A program made the translations under genes and the position numbers. A model generated the notes under the pieces. The model ran no database searches. It worked only from the letters and a program-made list of their open reading frames with translations, and was not told where the DNA came from. A stretch of 19,390 nucleotides of DNA from Dictyocoela muelleri (lineage: Eukaryota; Microsporidia). Positions 1 to 9,171 of this stretch are shown one piece after another. The stretch is taken from NCBI GenBank assembly GCA_016256075.1, contig SDVU01000143.1, forward strand, positions 1 to 19,390, written 5' to 3'. The number at the start of each line of letters is the position of its first letter. Within the stretch, counting starts at the first letter, position 1.

Positions 1-240
1 GAGTGCGGCGACGCATCTCGGCAAAAAGTAGTGAAAAATAAAAATTCATGAAAAGCCACTAATTACCTGTATCCTGCCGAGTCATTGATAAAACGAAGAT
101 CGCCTATACAGCTGGACTTCTGGGTAGCTTAGGAAGTGACGTATTATTGGCACACATAATACCAAATGTCACAGACCACGGTAGGAGACAACTCTCCGGG
201 TTGGCAGCTATGGATGTTGCCAATATGTAATATATATATA
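1..240 (+). mobile_element. SINE-like element, 3' block (copy 1, cut by window edge)
   Basis: This is the 3' block of a dispersed family found at least six times in the window. Hallmarks are GAGTGCGGCGACGCATCTCG at its start, CTTAGGAAGTGACGTA in the middle, GGCAGCTATGGATGTTGCC near the end and a (TA)n tail. Matching blocks occur at 5940, 9290-9530 (minus), 9975, 15620 and 18105. In the more complete copies this block is preceded by a body and a tRNA-like head, which here would lie outside the window. The copy is relatively well preserved and shows no coding capacity. Confidence 0.8.
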
Positions 241-302
241 AGAAAGATTTTTAAATTTCCTTCAATTTTAAAATTTAATTTTTTTGATTTCATTATATTA
301 AA

Positions 303-735
303 ATCATGAGCCAGATTGCTCAGTAGTTAACTCTTTTGAATGTAGTTTAAAACATTCTGGGTTGAAAAATTTAAAGTAATATTAAAAATAATCGGAAAAT
401 GACATTAAGTTCTCAATTATCACAGCATTAATAAACAGTATTTCTAGAGTGGGTAGTATAAAAGATTAAGATTTTTTTTCTAATATTTTAAGTGAAGCAG
501 AAGAAACTTAATAAAGTTTAAATAAAACTGAGTCGATGGATTCGTAAAAAAGTGTTTAAAGAAACAAATTTCGTGAGAATGTCTCGAATTATCATTCCCT
601 TGAATCATTTATATGGCAAAAATTGCATAAAAATCTTAATACAGGTATTTTTGAGGTACGTATAACTTGAACGCCAAGAACCAAAGGTTTAAAGACTAAA
701 GTTTGTTATATTACTCAAGATTCGAAATTATAAAT
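303..735 (+). mobile_element. SINE-like element, degraded full-length copy (copy 2)
   Basis: It starts with a tRNA-like head (about 308-366) containing TTGCTCAGTAGTTAACTC, a good internal box A, and a decayed box B (GGGTTGAAAAATT). The body shares GAAAATGACATTAAG with the copy at 17885. The 3' block is badly eroded; it is recognisable at about 655-725 by CAAGAACCAAAGGTTTAAAG and TTACTCAAGATTCGAAATTA, which match the copies at 18105 and 15765. It lies directly downstream of copy 1 in the same orientation. Confidence 0.6.
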
Positions 736-922
736 ATTTTAAAATATAATATAAAAATACTATACTTTAAATTCTTTTTATTAATTATTTAAAAAATCAC
801 ATATTTTTTTAATTTTCACAAATTCTAAACTAAACTTCAATTGTTGTTTAAAAAAAAAATAAACAATTTAAATTTCAATATGGTAATTTTTCATACGATA
901 ATTAAACTAATACATTCATAAT
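736..922. other. AT-rich 3' flank of the Vid27 gene
   Basis: Short, very AT-rich stretch between the decayed SINE copy and the Vid27 stop codon. It contains a small A/T stem-loop (about 841-872). I see no gene or clear repeat in it. Confidence 0.5.
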
Positions 923-3097
923 CTATTCCCTTTTATACCTAAAAACTTTATCACCTTTAACTAACTTATCTTTTCTAATCATCTTAACATCGTCAGGCAA
1001 AGCAACAATAATTTCATTATCATCACCAAACCTGAAACTATCAGCCACAATGTTTGAATTATATTTTTTTATTTGGTACGAGAACAGGTTACCCTTCAAT
1101 ATTTCATCTATATTCCAAAATATAATATATTTACCTGTACTTGTCAGAATATGGTTCTTTTCAAAGTGTGCAGGGGTAAAAGAAACTTCTTCGTTAATAA
1201 AAGCTAAATGTTCAGGTTTTAACTGGAGTCGTTTAAAAACCGGAATTTCACCGCTTTTTATATTATCATTGATATTCAACTTATTCTTTTTAAAATCATA
1301 ATTAGTTCTCTTTGAATAATCTTCATTGACAACATAAAACAAAATAACATTTTTGCTCGTTACAACAACAAATTTGCCATTGTCACTAACATCAATACCT
1401 CGAATTTCATTTCTAAATCCCGGAATTAAAGTTTTTGCATTTTTACCAATTTTATCATACAACCGCAAATCTCCTTTAGAATTGACAATTACAATATTTC
1501 CAGTTTCTGTAGATTGTCCAAATTTAAAATCAACTTTTGTTTTGTAATGTTTTGAGTCTGTAATTAAATCATTGTAATGCGTGACCTCTTTGAATTTACT
1601 TAATTCTTCTGTATCTTTAAGATTTTTATCTTTAAAGTCACCACTATTTTTAACATTTAAATCATTTTTTACATTTTCTTTATAATTATTCCTGTGATTT
1701 TTACCACTTACGACTTTTTCTTTAACTCTTTTATCAATTCTAAATAATTCATTCTCATTAATCCCGACTAATACTTCTTTATAATATTTCTTATCACCAA
1801 AAAAATCATTAATCGGTCTTTTAATATCCCAATTCTCAACAACTTCACCTCGCTCTAAATTCAGGATTTTTAGTTTATCCTCATCTGTGTTTAACAAAAT
1901 TAAATTATCGTTATTTGGAATTATTTTTTTTAAATTTTTATCAATACTTTTTATGCGAGTTTTAAACTTTAATTCATTTTCAGTTGAAAAGACACCCAAG
2001 GATGATCCACGAGTTATGTAGGCACGATTTTTATCAGTCACAAGAAGTGAATTTTTATCATCATTATTAAAATTATCATCATTATTAAATTTTTTAAGGT
2101 TAGTTTCATAATCTTCATCATCATAACCCTCATCATAATCTTCTGCATAATCTTCTTCTTCATAATTTTCATAATAATTTTCTTCATAACCTTCTTCATC
2201 AGAATCGTGACCTTCTTCTCGATCTTGATAATTATAATTCTCGATTTCCATTTTTTCAAAATAACCATCATCTTCACCTCTGATTGCTGTTAAAAATTTG
2301 CTCAAAAATTCTAAAAATTCGTTATTTTCATTAAATACGAAACTAAAAGTGTTGATTTGATTGTTACTTTTCGATGCCCAGACGAAGCTTCTGTTGTTTC
2401 TGTCACTGTAAAAATCGATGTCAGGATTAATTGGTTCGAAATGAATTATTTCTGGGAAAATATTATCAGTCCTCCGATCATTGGTCTTGTCTTTATGCAT
2501 GTAATTTTTATTATATGATTCATTGTTCATACAATCATCATTTATGTAATCATTATTTATGCAATAATTATTTTCAACCTTTGGATTTTCAACCTTTTGA
2601 TTTTCAACCTTCGGATTTTCATCTTTTATGCATGTAATTTTCAAATAATAAAATCCATCTTCTTTAATAATTTTTAATTCGCTTTTCCCAATTTCTTTAA
2701 AAGACTTATCATAAATAAAATAAATTCCTTTTCCTTTGAAAATAAAAAATGAGTCTTTAATCAACGGCTTTAAAGATATGTATATTTCAGAAATATCGCC
2801 TTTCAATAAATAAAGGTCGTCGTTGTATTGGAAATATAATTCTGGTAAACTATTTAAATTATTTATATCTTTAAGATCTCCATCTTTAAATTTCTTATCT
2901 TCAGTTTCATTAAGCTTTTCAGTATCTTTATAAAAAATCTCCATGTCGTGAATCATCTCTACGTTTAATAATCTTTTCCCTATTTTCAATTTGTTGTCTT
3001 CGATTGAAACCGGTTCATTCTTTGAAATGAGTTTCTTGTTTATGCTAAGATCTGCCTTTTTATTTTTTGACAAAAATGAAAAAAGTTTTTGAAACAT
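923..3097 (-). CDS. VID27: Vid27 family protein (WD40/propeller-like C-terminal domain), 724 aa
   Basis: Intact intron-free reading frame of 724 codons. The C-terminal half matches the Vid27 family: RGSSLGVFS near residues 362-370, GDLRLYDKIGKNAKT near 541-555, SFTPAHF near 637-643 and FRFGDDNEIIVALPDDV near 688-704. These are the conserved blocks of the yeast Vid27 C-terminal beta-propeller-like domain. The N-terminal part (about 1-160) would correspond to the family's N-terminal region but is divergent. Between the two lie an Asn-rich stretch with a short tandem repeat (about 160-215) and a highly acidic Glu/Asp/Tyr tract (about 290-335). Yeast Vid27 is a cytoplasmic protein linked to vacuole import and degradation of fructose-1,6-bisphosphatase; its molecular role is unclear. 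There is no signal peptide or membrane segment. Length is close to the yeast protein (about 780 aa). The start is supported by a CCCC tract just upstream. Family assignment is firm; the cellular role in this organism is inferred only by homology. Confidence 0.93.
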   Translation of the reverse strand: MFQKLFSFLSKNKKADLSINKKLISKNEPVSIEDNKLKIGKRLLNVEMIHDMEIFYKDTEKLNETEDKKFKDGDLKDINNLNSLPELYFQYNDDLYLLKGDISEIYISLKPLIKDSFFIFKGKGIYFIYDKSFKEIGKSELKIIKEDGFYYLKITCIKDENPKVENQKVENPKVENNYCINNDYINDDCMNNESYNKNYMHKDKTNDRRTDNIFPEIIHFEPINPDIDFYSDRNNRSFVWASKSNNQINTFSFVFNENNEFLEFLSKFLTAIRGEDDGYFEKMEIENYNYQDREEGHDSDEEGYEENYYENYEEEDYAEDYDEGYDDEDYETNLKKFNNDDNFNNDDKNSLLVTDKNRAYITRGSSLGVFSTENELKFKTRIKSIDKNLKKIIPNNDNLILLNTDEDKLKILNLERGEVVENWDIKRPINDFFGDKKYYKEVLVGINENELFRIDKRVKEKVVSGKNHRNNYKENVKNDLNVKNSGDFKDKNLKDTEELSKFKEVTHYNDLITDSKHYKTKVDFKFGQSTETGNIVIVNSKGDLRLYDKIGKNAKTLIPGFRNEIRGIDVSDNGKFVVVTSKNVILFYVVNEDYSKRTNYDFKKNKLNINDNIKSGEIPVFKRLQLKPEHLAFINEEVSFTPAHFEKNHILTSTGKYIIFWNIDEILKGNLFSYQIKKYNSNIVADSFRFGDDNEIIVALPDDVKMIRKDKLVKGDKVFRYKRE
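2571..2626 (-). repeat. 15-bp in-frame tandem repeat inside the Vid27 gene
   Basis: About three and a half copies of a 15-bp unit (plus-strand GATTTTCAACCTTTG with small changes) encode a repeated Pro/Gln-Lys-Val-Glu-Asn motif near residues 158-175. The unit is a multiple of three, so copy-number change would not break the frame. It lies in the low-complexity linker between the N-terminal region and the acidic tract. Confidence 0.8.
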
Positions 3098-3098
3098 T

Positions 3099-3102
3099 GG
3101 GG
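3099..3102 (-). promoter_or_regulatory. CCC-type start signal of the Vid27 gene
   Basis: On the minus strand the bases before the ATG read AACAACCCCA, placing CCCC one base upstream of the start codon in otherwise AT-rich DNA. A CCC-like (or GGG-like) motif immediately upstream of the translation start is an established feature of many microsporidian genes and is associated with transcription start and short leaders. It supports both the chosen start and the assignment to microsporidia. Confidence 0.65.
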
Positions 3103-3519
3103 TTGTTAATTTTTCAATAATTAAATTAAATATTATTTGATTGGTAATTTATTTTTGTGATGATTCTATCTTTATTAAAATGTTAAGATTAAAAATATTT
3201 TTTAATATAAAAAATTTTATTTTGCTTATTTTTTTATTATTTATAAAAGTTTTCATCATTATTTTGATTTTTGAGATTTACTGAACTAAGTCAGTTCACC
3301 CAATTGAATTTAATACGAATTCAAAAAAATTAGTCAGTTCACGAAATTCAGTTATCTTTAATACTTTTTTTTATTAATTATTTAACAATTATTTATTTTG
3401 TTATCTAATTTTAAAAAATTAAAATAAATATTATCTATTTTGCTAAAGCTTGGATTCGACAAATTAGTAAAAATTATAATTTTTCATCACAAATTAAAAT
3501 GTTTTAAAATTTTAGGTTT
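3103..3519. other. Upstream intergenic region of the Vid27 gene, no gene seen
   Basis: AT-rich sequence with no persuasive reading frame. It contains two direct copies of GTCAGTTCAC about 53 bp apart (3292 and 3335), the first next to an inverted partner (ACTGAACT). It presumably holds the Vid27 promoter. No known operator could be recognised. Confidence 0.5.
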
Positions 3520-3571
3520 GGGCTATCTTCCGTCACATTTTATTTTTTTTCAATTTGACGGGAGATAGCCC
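3520..3571. repeat. Perfectly placed 17-bp hairpin (possible mini-MITE)
   Basis: GGGCTATCTTCCGTCA and TGACGGGAGATAGCCC form an almost perfect stem with a T-rich loop of about 20 bases. The GC-rich stem stands out from its surroundings. The GGG...CCC ends resemble a tiny foldback element, but no target duplication is visible. It could also be an RNA hairpin. Confidence 0.55.
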
Positions 3572-3599
3572 TATTAGAAAGTGAATGTTTTAATACGGC

Positions 3600-4145
3600 T
3601 TAAAAATGACGCAGAGAAAATTTTGTTGAAGAACGATTCAGTTAATTAATATTGTATCAATACTACTACGTTAAGGTAGAATTTCTCGGTACTAATACCC
3701 ATTGTAGTTTCAATCTATTGAAGATTGTTAAAAATAAGAAATATCTTAACAACTATGGTTATTGGTGCAATGCTTGTAGAAAAGAGCAAAATCTTTTATC
3801 GGTTTAATTATTAATAAAAAATGTTGCCCAAACAACTTACTTTCGCACGATATTAAATGGTCTTAAAATTTATAAAAGAATGACATTTTAAGAAATTGTA
3901 GCATTAGTAAAAGTTTTATCCGATTCTAAATACCAACATTTCCGCTGTTGAGTGACTTAGTAAATGAATATTTCTGTGAAGTTATTAGAAATATTCAATA
4001 GAAGTAAAAGTATACACGACAGTAATCAGTCATTAAAAAATTAGAAAATTACCAGTCTAATTTAAGATCAAATGTTAAGCTTAAGACAGTTACTAGGAGT
4101 GTTCGAAGAAGGACCGCGGGAATTTATTATATCATAGTATTGAAT
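3600..4145 (+). pseudogene. Merlin/ISXO2-type transposase relic (relic 1)
   Basis: Translated fragments in shifting frames match the order of ISXO2/Merlin transposases. First comes a zinc-finger-like segment, NNYGYWCNACRKEQN (about 3750-3795), then LGVFEEGPREFI (4092-4127), which corresponds to the W-x-L-G-x-x-E segment just after the first catalytic aspartate. Multiple stops and frame changes show that it is dead. The C-terminal part is not recognisable between 4145 and the MITE at 4595. No TIRs were found for it. I am fairly sure of the superfamily and unsure of the exact limits. Confidence 0.55.
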
Positions 4146-4586
4146 AGAAATCAACAGATGTATTTGATTTATTTACTCGATATAAGAAAATAGAGGCGTT
4201 TTAAATCTTTGACATGTATTATATTCCAGTTCAATAGAAAAACATGTTTCACCCAGAAAAGATTCTCCTGGGAGCTTTAGAACATTTCAGCTTCTCATAC
4301 TATTTATGTATAAAATATGTTGTCTATATGAAAATATGAAATAAATTAGAGGATATGAATTTTAGAATATTTATATTTTACTTCTTAGGTAATTCACATT
4401 TGGATATAAGTTTCTTAGAATAACTAGTACTGTAGAAATATCTACATATTTCAAAATTATGTTTGAATATTTGTTTATACCTCAATAATAATTTTACTCG
4501 GGTATTATTTTGGATGATCTTTACATAGGGTGAAATGTGACTGAATATAGTCTTTTTTAATTTGTCCGATAAAAATTAATGGGTTA
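4146..4586. other. AT-rich stretch, probably eroded Merlin tail; no gene
   Basis: It lies between the recognisable part of transposase relic 1 and the target duplication of the next MITE. No coherent reading frame or repeat match was seen. It probably holds the unrecognisable end of the relic. Confidence 0.4.
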
Positions 4587-4594
4587 AAAGTTTT

Positions 4595-5399
4595 GGCACT
4601 CACTATCCATAGGGGGGCCGCTGGCTCTTCATACAGAAGAGCTCAGGATAAACCGATTTCATATTTAAGCTTCCCATGATTTGTTGCAATGGGTAGGGTA
4701 CTTGGAATTCGGCGGAACTTCTTATATGACATACAAAATATATCATTTTATCCACATAATATTTGAAATTTTGTATATCATATAAGAAGTTCTGATACTT
4801 AAAAATACCCGAAAAATATATCCAATAATCTGAAAGATCCTTCGTTTTTAATTTTACTATAACAAACGTTCTTCAATACTAACCGATATATAGCTATAGC
4901 TTTTTTATGTTTAATACTAAATTTAGACAGAAATTTGTGACAACACATAAATTGGTATAGATCCCTTAGTCTTATAATATAAGATACTACTCATTTAATG
5001 CAATTTATAATAATATTTTTAAATCTCATATTTTTTTCGGTCAAAAAATGGTTTATAAATAAAAAAATAGTTTTGGCGACAAAACCTTTTTTTTTATTTT
5101 TTAGGGGCCGCTTGCTCTTCATACAGAAGAACTCGGGATAAACCGATTTCATATTTAAGTTTCCCATGATTTGTTGCAATGGAAAGGGTACTTGGAATTC
5201 GGCGGAATTTCTTATATGATGAACAATGCTAGTCAGAATCTTCGATGCTAACTAGCATTGTTCATCATAAAAGAAGTTCCGCCAATTTCCAAGTACCTTT
5301 TCCATTGCAACAAATCATGTGAAACTTAAATATGAAATCGGTTTATCCTGAGCTCTTCTGTATGAAGAGCTAGCGCCCCCCCTATGGATAGTGAGTGCC
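4595..5399. mobile_element. Foldback MITE with 8-bp TSD, composite (Merlin-type)
   Basis: The element starts GGCACTCACTATCCATAGG and ends with its inverse complement. It is flanked on both sides by AAAGTTTT (4587-4594 and 5400-5407), an exact 8-bp target duplication. Merlin elements make 8-9-bp duplications and have GG-starting TIRs, so a non-autonomous Merlin derivative fits. Inside there are two left-arm copies: the outer arm (4595-4735) and a second arm (about 5103-5230) that lacks the first 20 or so bases but pairs best with the right arm (5245-5399). A separate AT-rich hairpin (about 4725-4795) sits between. No coding capacity. Confidence 0.8.
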
Positions 5400-5407
5400 A
5401 AAGTTTT

Positions 5408-5939
5408 TTAGGCTATAATACGAGGTATAATGTTTAGACGCATTCAAAATTTTATTAAAAACTATGTTATGATTAATACCAAATATTATTATAAGTTTAT
5501 ACCAAAATTACATTGTAGATCATGATAATAATTCATCCGAGAACCATAATTTTCCAGATCCTATGGAAATTTTTTATTAAAACACTTGTACATAATATAA
5601 ATCTGAAAAAAAATTTAAAAAATTTTTATTTAGATAAATGTTTTTTACACAGTCTCTGATAAATTATCGACAAATTTATGGCATATCTAGAAATTAAGTT
5701 CCATTTTTTTAATTTATCAATATATTTCTATAAATTTATGTTTCTTAAAATAGACTTATGTTTGAATAAAAACGTCAGTATCGATAGTTTTTTATAAAGT
5801 TGGGATTACCTATATCATTCTCAATTAATGTTACAATTAAATTGGTATATACAGGTCTAGATCACTATATATTATGAAATTCCGTGGGTGTTTATTTCTA
5901 TTTTAGGTATCAATGTCTTATTTTTTGTTATTTGATATA
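5408..5939. other. AT-rich stretch without recognisable features
   Basis: No gene, tRNA or convincing repeat match was seen. The last 60 bases or so could be the diverged body of the SINE-like copy that follows, but the similarity is too weak to claim. Confidence 0.45.
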
Positions 5940-6129
5940 TTTTTAGACGCATCATGGCAAAATGTTGTGGAAATGAAAATTCTTGAATCACGCTAATTAC
6001 CTGTATCCTGCCGTGTCATTTATAAAACGAAAATCTCGTATACATCTGGGTTTCTGAGTAGCTTAGGAAGTGGCGTAATATCGAAACACCAAAAAGTAAA
6101 ATTCTCAAACCACAGTATGAGACAACTAG
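5940..6129 (+). mobile_element. SINE-like 3' block, interrupted by a foldback element (copy 3)
   Basis: GACGCATCATGGCAAAATG, CTAATTACCTGTATCCTGCC, ATTTATAAAACGAAAATC and GAGTAGCTTAGGAAGTGGCG match the 3' block of copy 1 over about 185 bp. Similarity stops abruptly after GAGACAACT, exactly where a foldback element begins. The missing terminal 45 bp and AT tail were not found on the far side of that element. No tRNA-like head could be identified upstream. Confidence 0.75.
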
Positions 6130-6136
6130 GTCTACT

Positions 6137-6945
6137 ACCTTCCTATGACCCTTATTTTTTAAAAGAGAAGTAAATGTAAATATGTTTCTATGTGTAAAAT
6201 TGCGTGGTAAAAACGAATAAAAATGTATTTTTGCAAAAGTTAAATATACGGTCGGTATAAAATTATACGGTCGAAGGAAAAAATTGGTAAGTGTTAATTA
6301 TAAAAGTAAGGGATATATTTATAAAGTGGATTTGATTTTTTTTGCAACTCTAATATGAATTTTGCTGTAGATAACATCTGAATTTGATATTGACAAAAAT
6401 ATTAATTTAAAAGTTAGTGGGAAAAATTTAAAAGTGGAGAATGTAATCGTTATTTTTTGGGAGTCTTATTAAAAATACATCCTAAAAAGAACCTTATAAA
6501 AAACACCACTAATAGCTTTATAAAAAATACATTTATAAGATTTTTTTTTGACCTGCTATAAGAATTTCACAGTAAAAAAAATATATATTAAAATTAAAAT
6601 TTTAGCGCTCTTAAAATCTTCCGCATTATCTTATAATTTTTATCTCCGAAATTATAATTTTTTCTCATACCTTATAATTAACTCTTGCTCTTTTTCCTTC
6701 TTATCGTATAATTTTCCCTCTGACCGTATATTTAACTTTTGTCTGTAATTTTAATTATTCACATTCTTATTATGTAAAATTCTATATTAAACGAGCTAAA
6801 TATAGAAAAAAAATATATATGAAAAAATTTAGAAATACAACTATATTTGCGTTTACTACACTTTTTTACATATAGAAACATATTTAAATTTACTTATCCT
6901 TTAAAAATTTGAGTCATGGGAAGTGTTTAAAATTCAACATCTATT
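6137..6945. mobile_element. Foldback element (family C), carrying a second palindrome
   Basis: Arms at 6137-6234 and about 6750-6925 are inverted copies. The left arm reads CTTCCTATGACCC, then AGTAAATGTAAATATGTTTC; the right arm is its diverged complement. The same arms occur at 9245-9290 and 9737-9975. The AT core CTATATTAAACGAGCTAAATA (about 6782-6802) matches the centre of the 9737 copy, so the extra palindrome at 6235-6740 was probably inserted into this element. No coding frame is evident. The transposon superfamily is unknown. Confidence 0.65.
6235..6740. mobile_element. Inner palindrome nested in the family C element
   Basis: It begins AAAAGTTAAATATACGGTC and ends with the inverted GACCGTATATTTAACTTTT. 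Inside the arms, ATTATACGGTCGAAGG pairs with CTTATCGTATAATTTTC in diverged form. The left arm carries two direct copies of TATACGGTCG. The centre is AT-rich with no coding signal. No target duplication could be resolved. Confidence 0.55.
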
Positions 6946-7084
6946 TAAAATTTTTTATAACCCCTATGCTTTTACAAAAAAAAAAAAATATGGAAGATTA
7001 ATATTCTTATGAAATTGTTACAATTATGAAAAAAAATGCTTGGTTAGTTTAAAAATATAGTTATTATACCAAAAAACAAAAAAA

Positions 7085-8129
7085 CACCCTGTATGCAGTC
7101 GAAAGATGTCAGAAAAACAATAGGCTATCCGAAATATTGAAGTTTATATGGAATTATATTTATTGCAATACAAGGTGTAGTATTTTAACAGATTCTGAAT
7201 CCAAAATTTGAAATTAGATATAAAAAACTGGTTCAACAACGGGTTATGCCATCTGAAAAAATTAGGGAAGGGTGGAGAAATTATATTGAAATAAGAATAG
7301 AATCAACTGTTAAAGAATTTTCCTGGACTATTTTTTGCATATAAATAAATATTTCTACGAAATAAGTTTTTTGCTTTGCAAAAAATGCTATTCCCGTAGA
7401 AATATTTATTTATATGAAAAACTAGTCCAGGAACCTCCTTAACAGTAGATTCTATTCTTATTTCAATATACTTTCTATACCTCCTCAATTTTTTCAGGTG
7501 GCATAACCCGTTGTTGAACAAAAAAAAACTTCATAATATCTGCATATTATTTTGTCCTGCACAAACTTTTTTATAAAGTATATCTTGATAAATTGTGAAT
7601 TATCTATGAATGAATATATTACATTTTTAAAATTCATAAGAAAAAAAATAATTTGTTTTGTTGAAAGAAAAACTATTAAAATAGGTGGATCATTTAAAGA
7701 AGTACAGATTGTTGAAAATCATTTGACTAAATGTAAAAAACGCAATGGGCTATTAGGATAATTGATTCGGATATTTGGAACAATTTAAGCAAAATTTATT
7801 GTGTGTTATTTGATATGAATATAAATAGAGTCGATAAAACCATATTGCCTATAATTGGAAAAATATTGGAAGAAAATCTCTTATAATATCAGATATATGG
7901 CTGACTTATAATTCTTTAAAAGATAGAGATGTTTTTTACAATACATTTTCCCATAAAAAGAATTTCGTTGACACTATAACTAAAGTAAATACAGAAAAAA
8001 AATCTATAAACACTTGAAAAAAAAAATCAAAAAACTATCTTATAGCATAAAACTTGATTCTATTGATGATAATTTAATTCTGTTTATGTTATTTTAGAAG
8101 TATAGAGATATTGCGATTGCCGAGTATAT
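7085..8129 (+). pseudogene. Merlin/ISXO2-type transposase relic (relic 2), split by a MITE
   Basis: After the MITE, KIGGSFKEVQIVENHLTKC (7678-7734) matches the IGG...(V)EIDE segment around the first catalytic Asp, here changed to Val-Glu-Asn. IISDIWLTYNSL (about 7881-7919) matches the second catalytic Asp region. FSHKKNFVDTITKVNTEK (about 7945-8000) matches the conserved H-x-x-x-FVDP-x-T-G-x-x-T segment. Upstream of the MITE, 7085-7221 gives fragments compatible with the Cys-rich N-terminus. Stops and frame changes show it is dead. It ends where the younger Merlin copy begins. The short open stretch 7552-7761 is part of this relic, not a separate gene. Confidence 0.72.
7230..7519. mobile_element. 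Foldback MITE, Merlin-type, inside transposase relic 2
   Basis: GGTTCAACAACGGGTTATGCC at the left end is inverted at the right (GGCATAACCCGTTGTTGAAC), and both arms pair over nearly 140 bp to the centre. The family is shared with the MITE at 15271 (terminal sequence and the internal TATTGAAATAAG motif). AAAAAACT on the left (7222-7229) recurs at 7523-7530 after an A-run, consistent with an 8-bp target duplication blurred by poly-A length change. The terminal G is not matched on the right side. Confidence 0.75.
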
Positions 8130-9171
8130 GAATCACATGTATTTTCTCGCTCCGAGGGTAAAAAATACATTTGATAAAATATTTTTAAAATTTTTTATTT
8201 TTTGTCCTTTATAATGAAAACTACTAAAATTTGAAAACATGTCAATAAGATTTGAAAGAAAAGATTTCGTTGATTATTTAATGGAAAATCGGTCTAAAAA
8301 AATGATATGTGACAGGTGCAATGTTTTTATAAAGTTAAAGGTGTCAAATAAATTTAAATATTGTTATGCTCGGTGATGTAGTTTTTCAAGAGACCATGAA
8401 TATAAAGGTGAGAAAACATAAGAAAAGAAAGCATTTCGAAACCTTAAAAATTTCCTTTTTACATATCTTTAAGATTCTCATAAGATTGGCAACAGATGTA
8501 CAATAGCATTCGATTAAAAGGGTTAGTATTAACCAGATAATTATAAAGATAGTTAGGTTCTTTATTAGAAATAATTAATCGATTTGATTTTAAGGACAAC
8601 AAATTAGGCGGAGTGAACAAGGAAATATAAATCGATTAAACTAGTTTAAATTTCGTGTATAAATCCTTGTGGAAAAATCGGCGATAATAAAATGGCGCTA
8701 CGTGTATTGTGGAGTGATTGTAAAAATTACCAGAGCCCTTGCCTGTATGATTCCTAATAAACAATCTGAAACGATTGTACTGATTATATGTGAAAATGTT
8801 GAATCAGCAGTCTAATTAGAACAGACGAACATAAATTTTTCTAGATACGGATACTAGGGTTTTCACACCAAACAGTTTGTCATACGTATAACTTTGTGGA
8901 TCCTAAAACAGGTATAAATACACAGTCTGTTGAATCATTTCATAATGAACTCGAACAAGAAATTGAGCTCGAAAAAGCGTTTAAGTATGTTAAGACTGGA
9001 CTTCTTTAGCGAACTTACCTGATGGTTTAACAATAAAAAAGATAGACTTAAAAAGGTTTAGGAAGTAATGAAGATTTCATATAAATTGTAGTTTTTTTTT
9101 GTTTTTTTTTAATTTTTACGTACAAGAAAATACATTGGAGGGGCCTCGGGTTAAGATTATATATGTGATCC
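8130..9171 (+). mobile_element. Merlin DNA transposon, decayed but nearly full length
   Basis: Diverged terminal inverted repeats bound the element: left GAATCACATGTATTTTCT...CCGAGG and right, in complement, GGATCACATATATAATCT...CCGAGGCC. The right TIR starts with GG, as in Merlin. Between them lies one decayed transposase gene. The length of about 1.04 kb suits a Merlin with a transposase of about 280 codons. Flanking octamers GAGTATAT and GACTTTTT agree at only 5 of 8 positions, so the target duplication is at best eroded. The element abuts the end of relic 2. Confidence 0.65.
8239..9091 (+). pseudogene. Merlin transposase pseudogene (ISXO2/IS1016-type DDE)
   Basis: About 284 codons from an ATG at 8239 to a stop at 9089-9091, with several in-frame stops and frame shifts. 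Readable parts appear in family order: MICDRCN (Cys-x-x-Cys of the N-terminal zinc finger) near 8300; GGVNKEI.ID.T (first catalytic Asp) at about 8606-8645; IRTDEHK (second Asp) at about 8815-8835; YNFVDPKTGINTQSVESF (8887-8940), the FVDP-x-TG-x-x-TQ-x-(I/V)E block with the final catalytic Glu; and a C-terminal WFNNKKDRL. This is the best-preserved Merlin gene in the window and is typical of microsporidian Merlin elements. It is not functional as read. Confidence 0.8.

Noticed and set aside
1-240. Solo LTR as an explanation of the repeated 3' block
   Set aside because: No TG...CA ends or flanking duplication, and three copies are preceded by a tRNA-like head and shared body, which fits a SINE-like element better.
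1050-1301. Plus-strand frame opposite Vid27
   Set aside because: Antisense shadow of the conserved Vid27 C-terminal domain.
2038-2277. Minus-strand frame rich in Met, Lys and Ile
   Set aside because: It is an off-frame shadow of the acidic tract in the Vid27 gene.
4991-5179. Minus-strand 62-codon frame
   Set aside because: It lies across the inner arm of the composite MITE, with no family resemblance.
6548-6748. Plus-strand 66-codon frame
   Set aside because: It lies within one arm of a palindrome and is low-complexity AT-driven sequence.
7303-7521. Minus-strand 72-codon frame
   Set aside because: It lies within one arm of a MITE.
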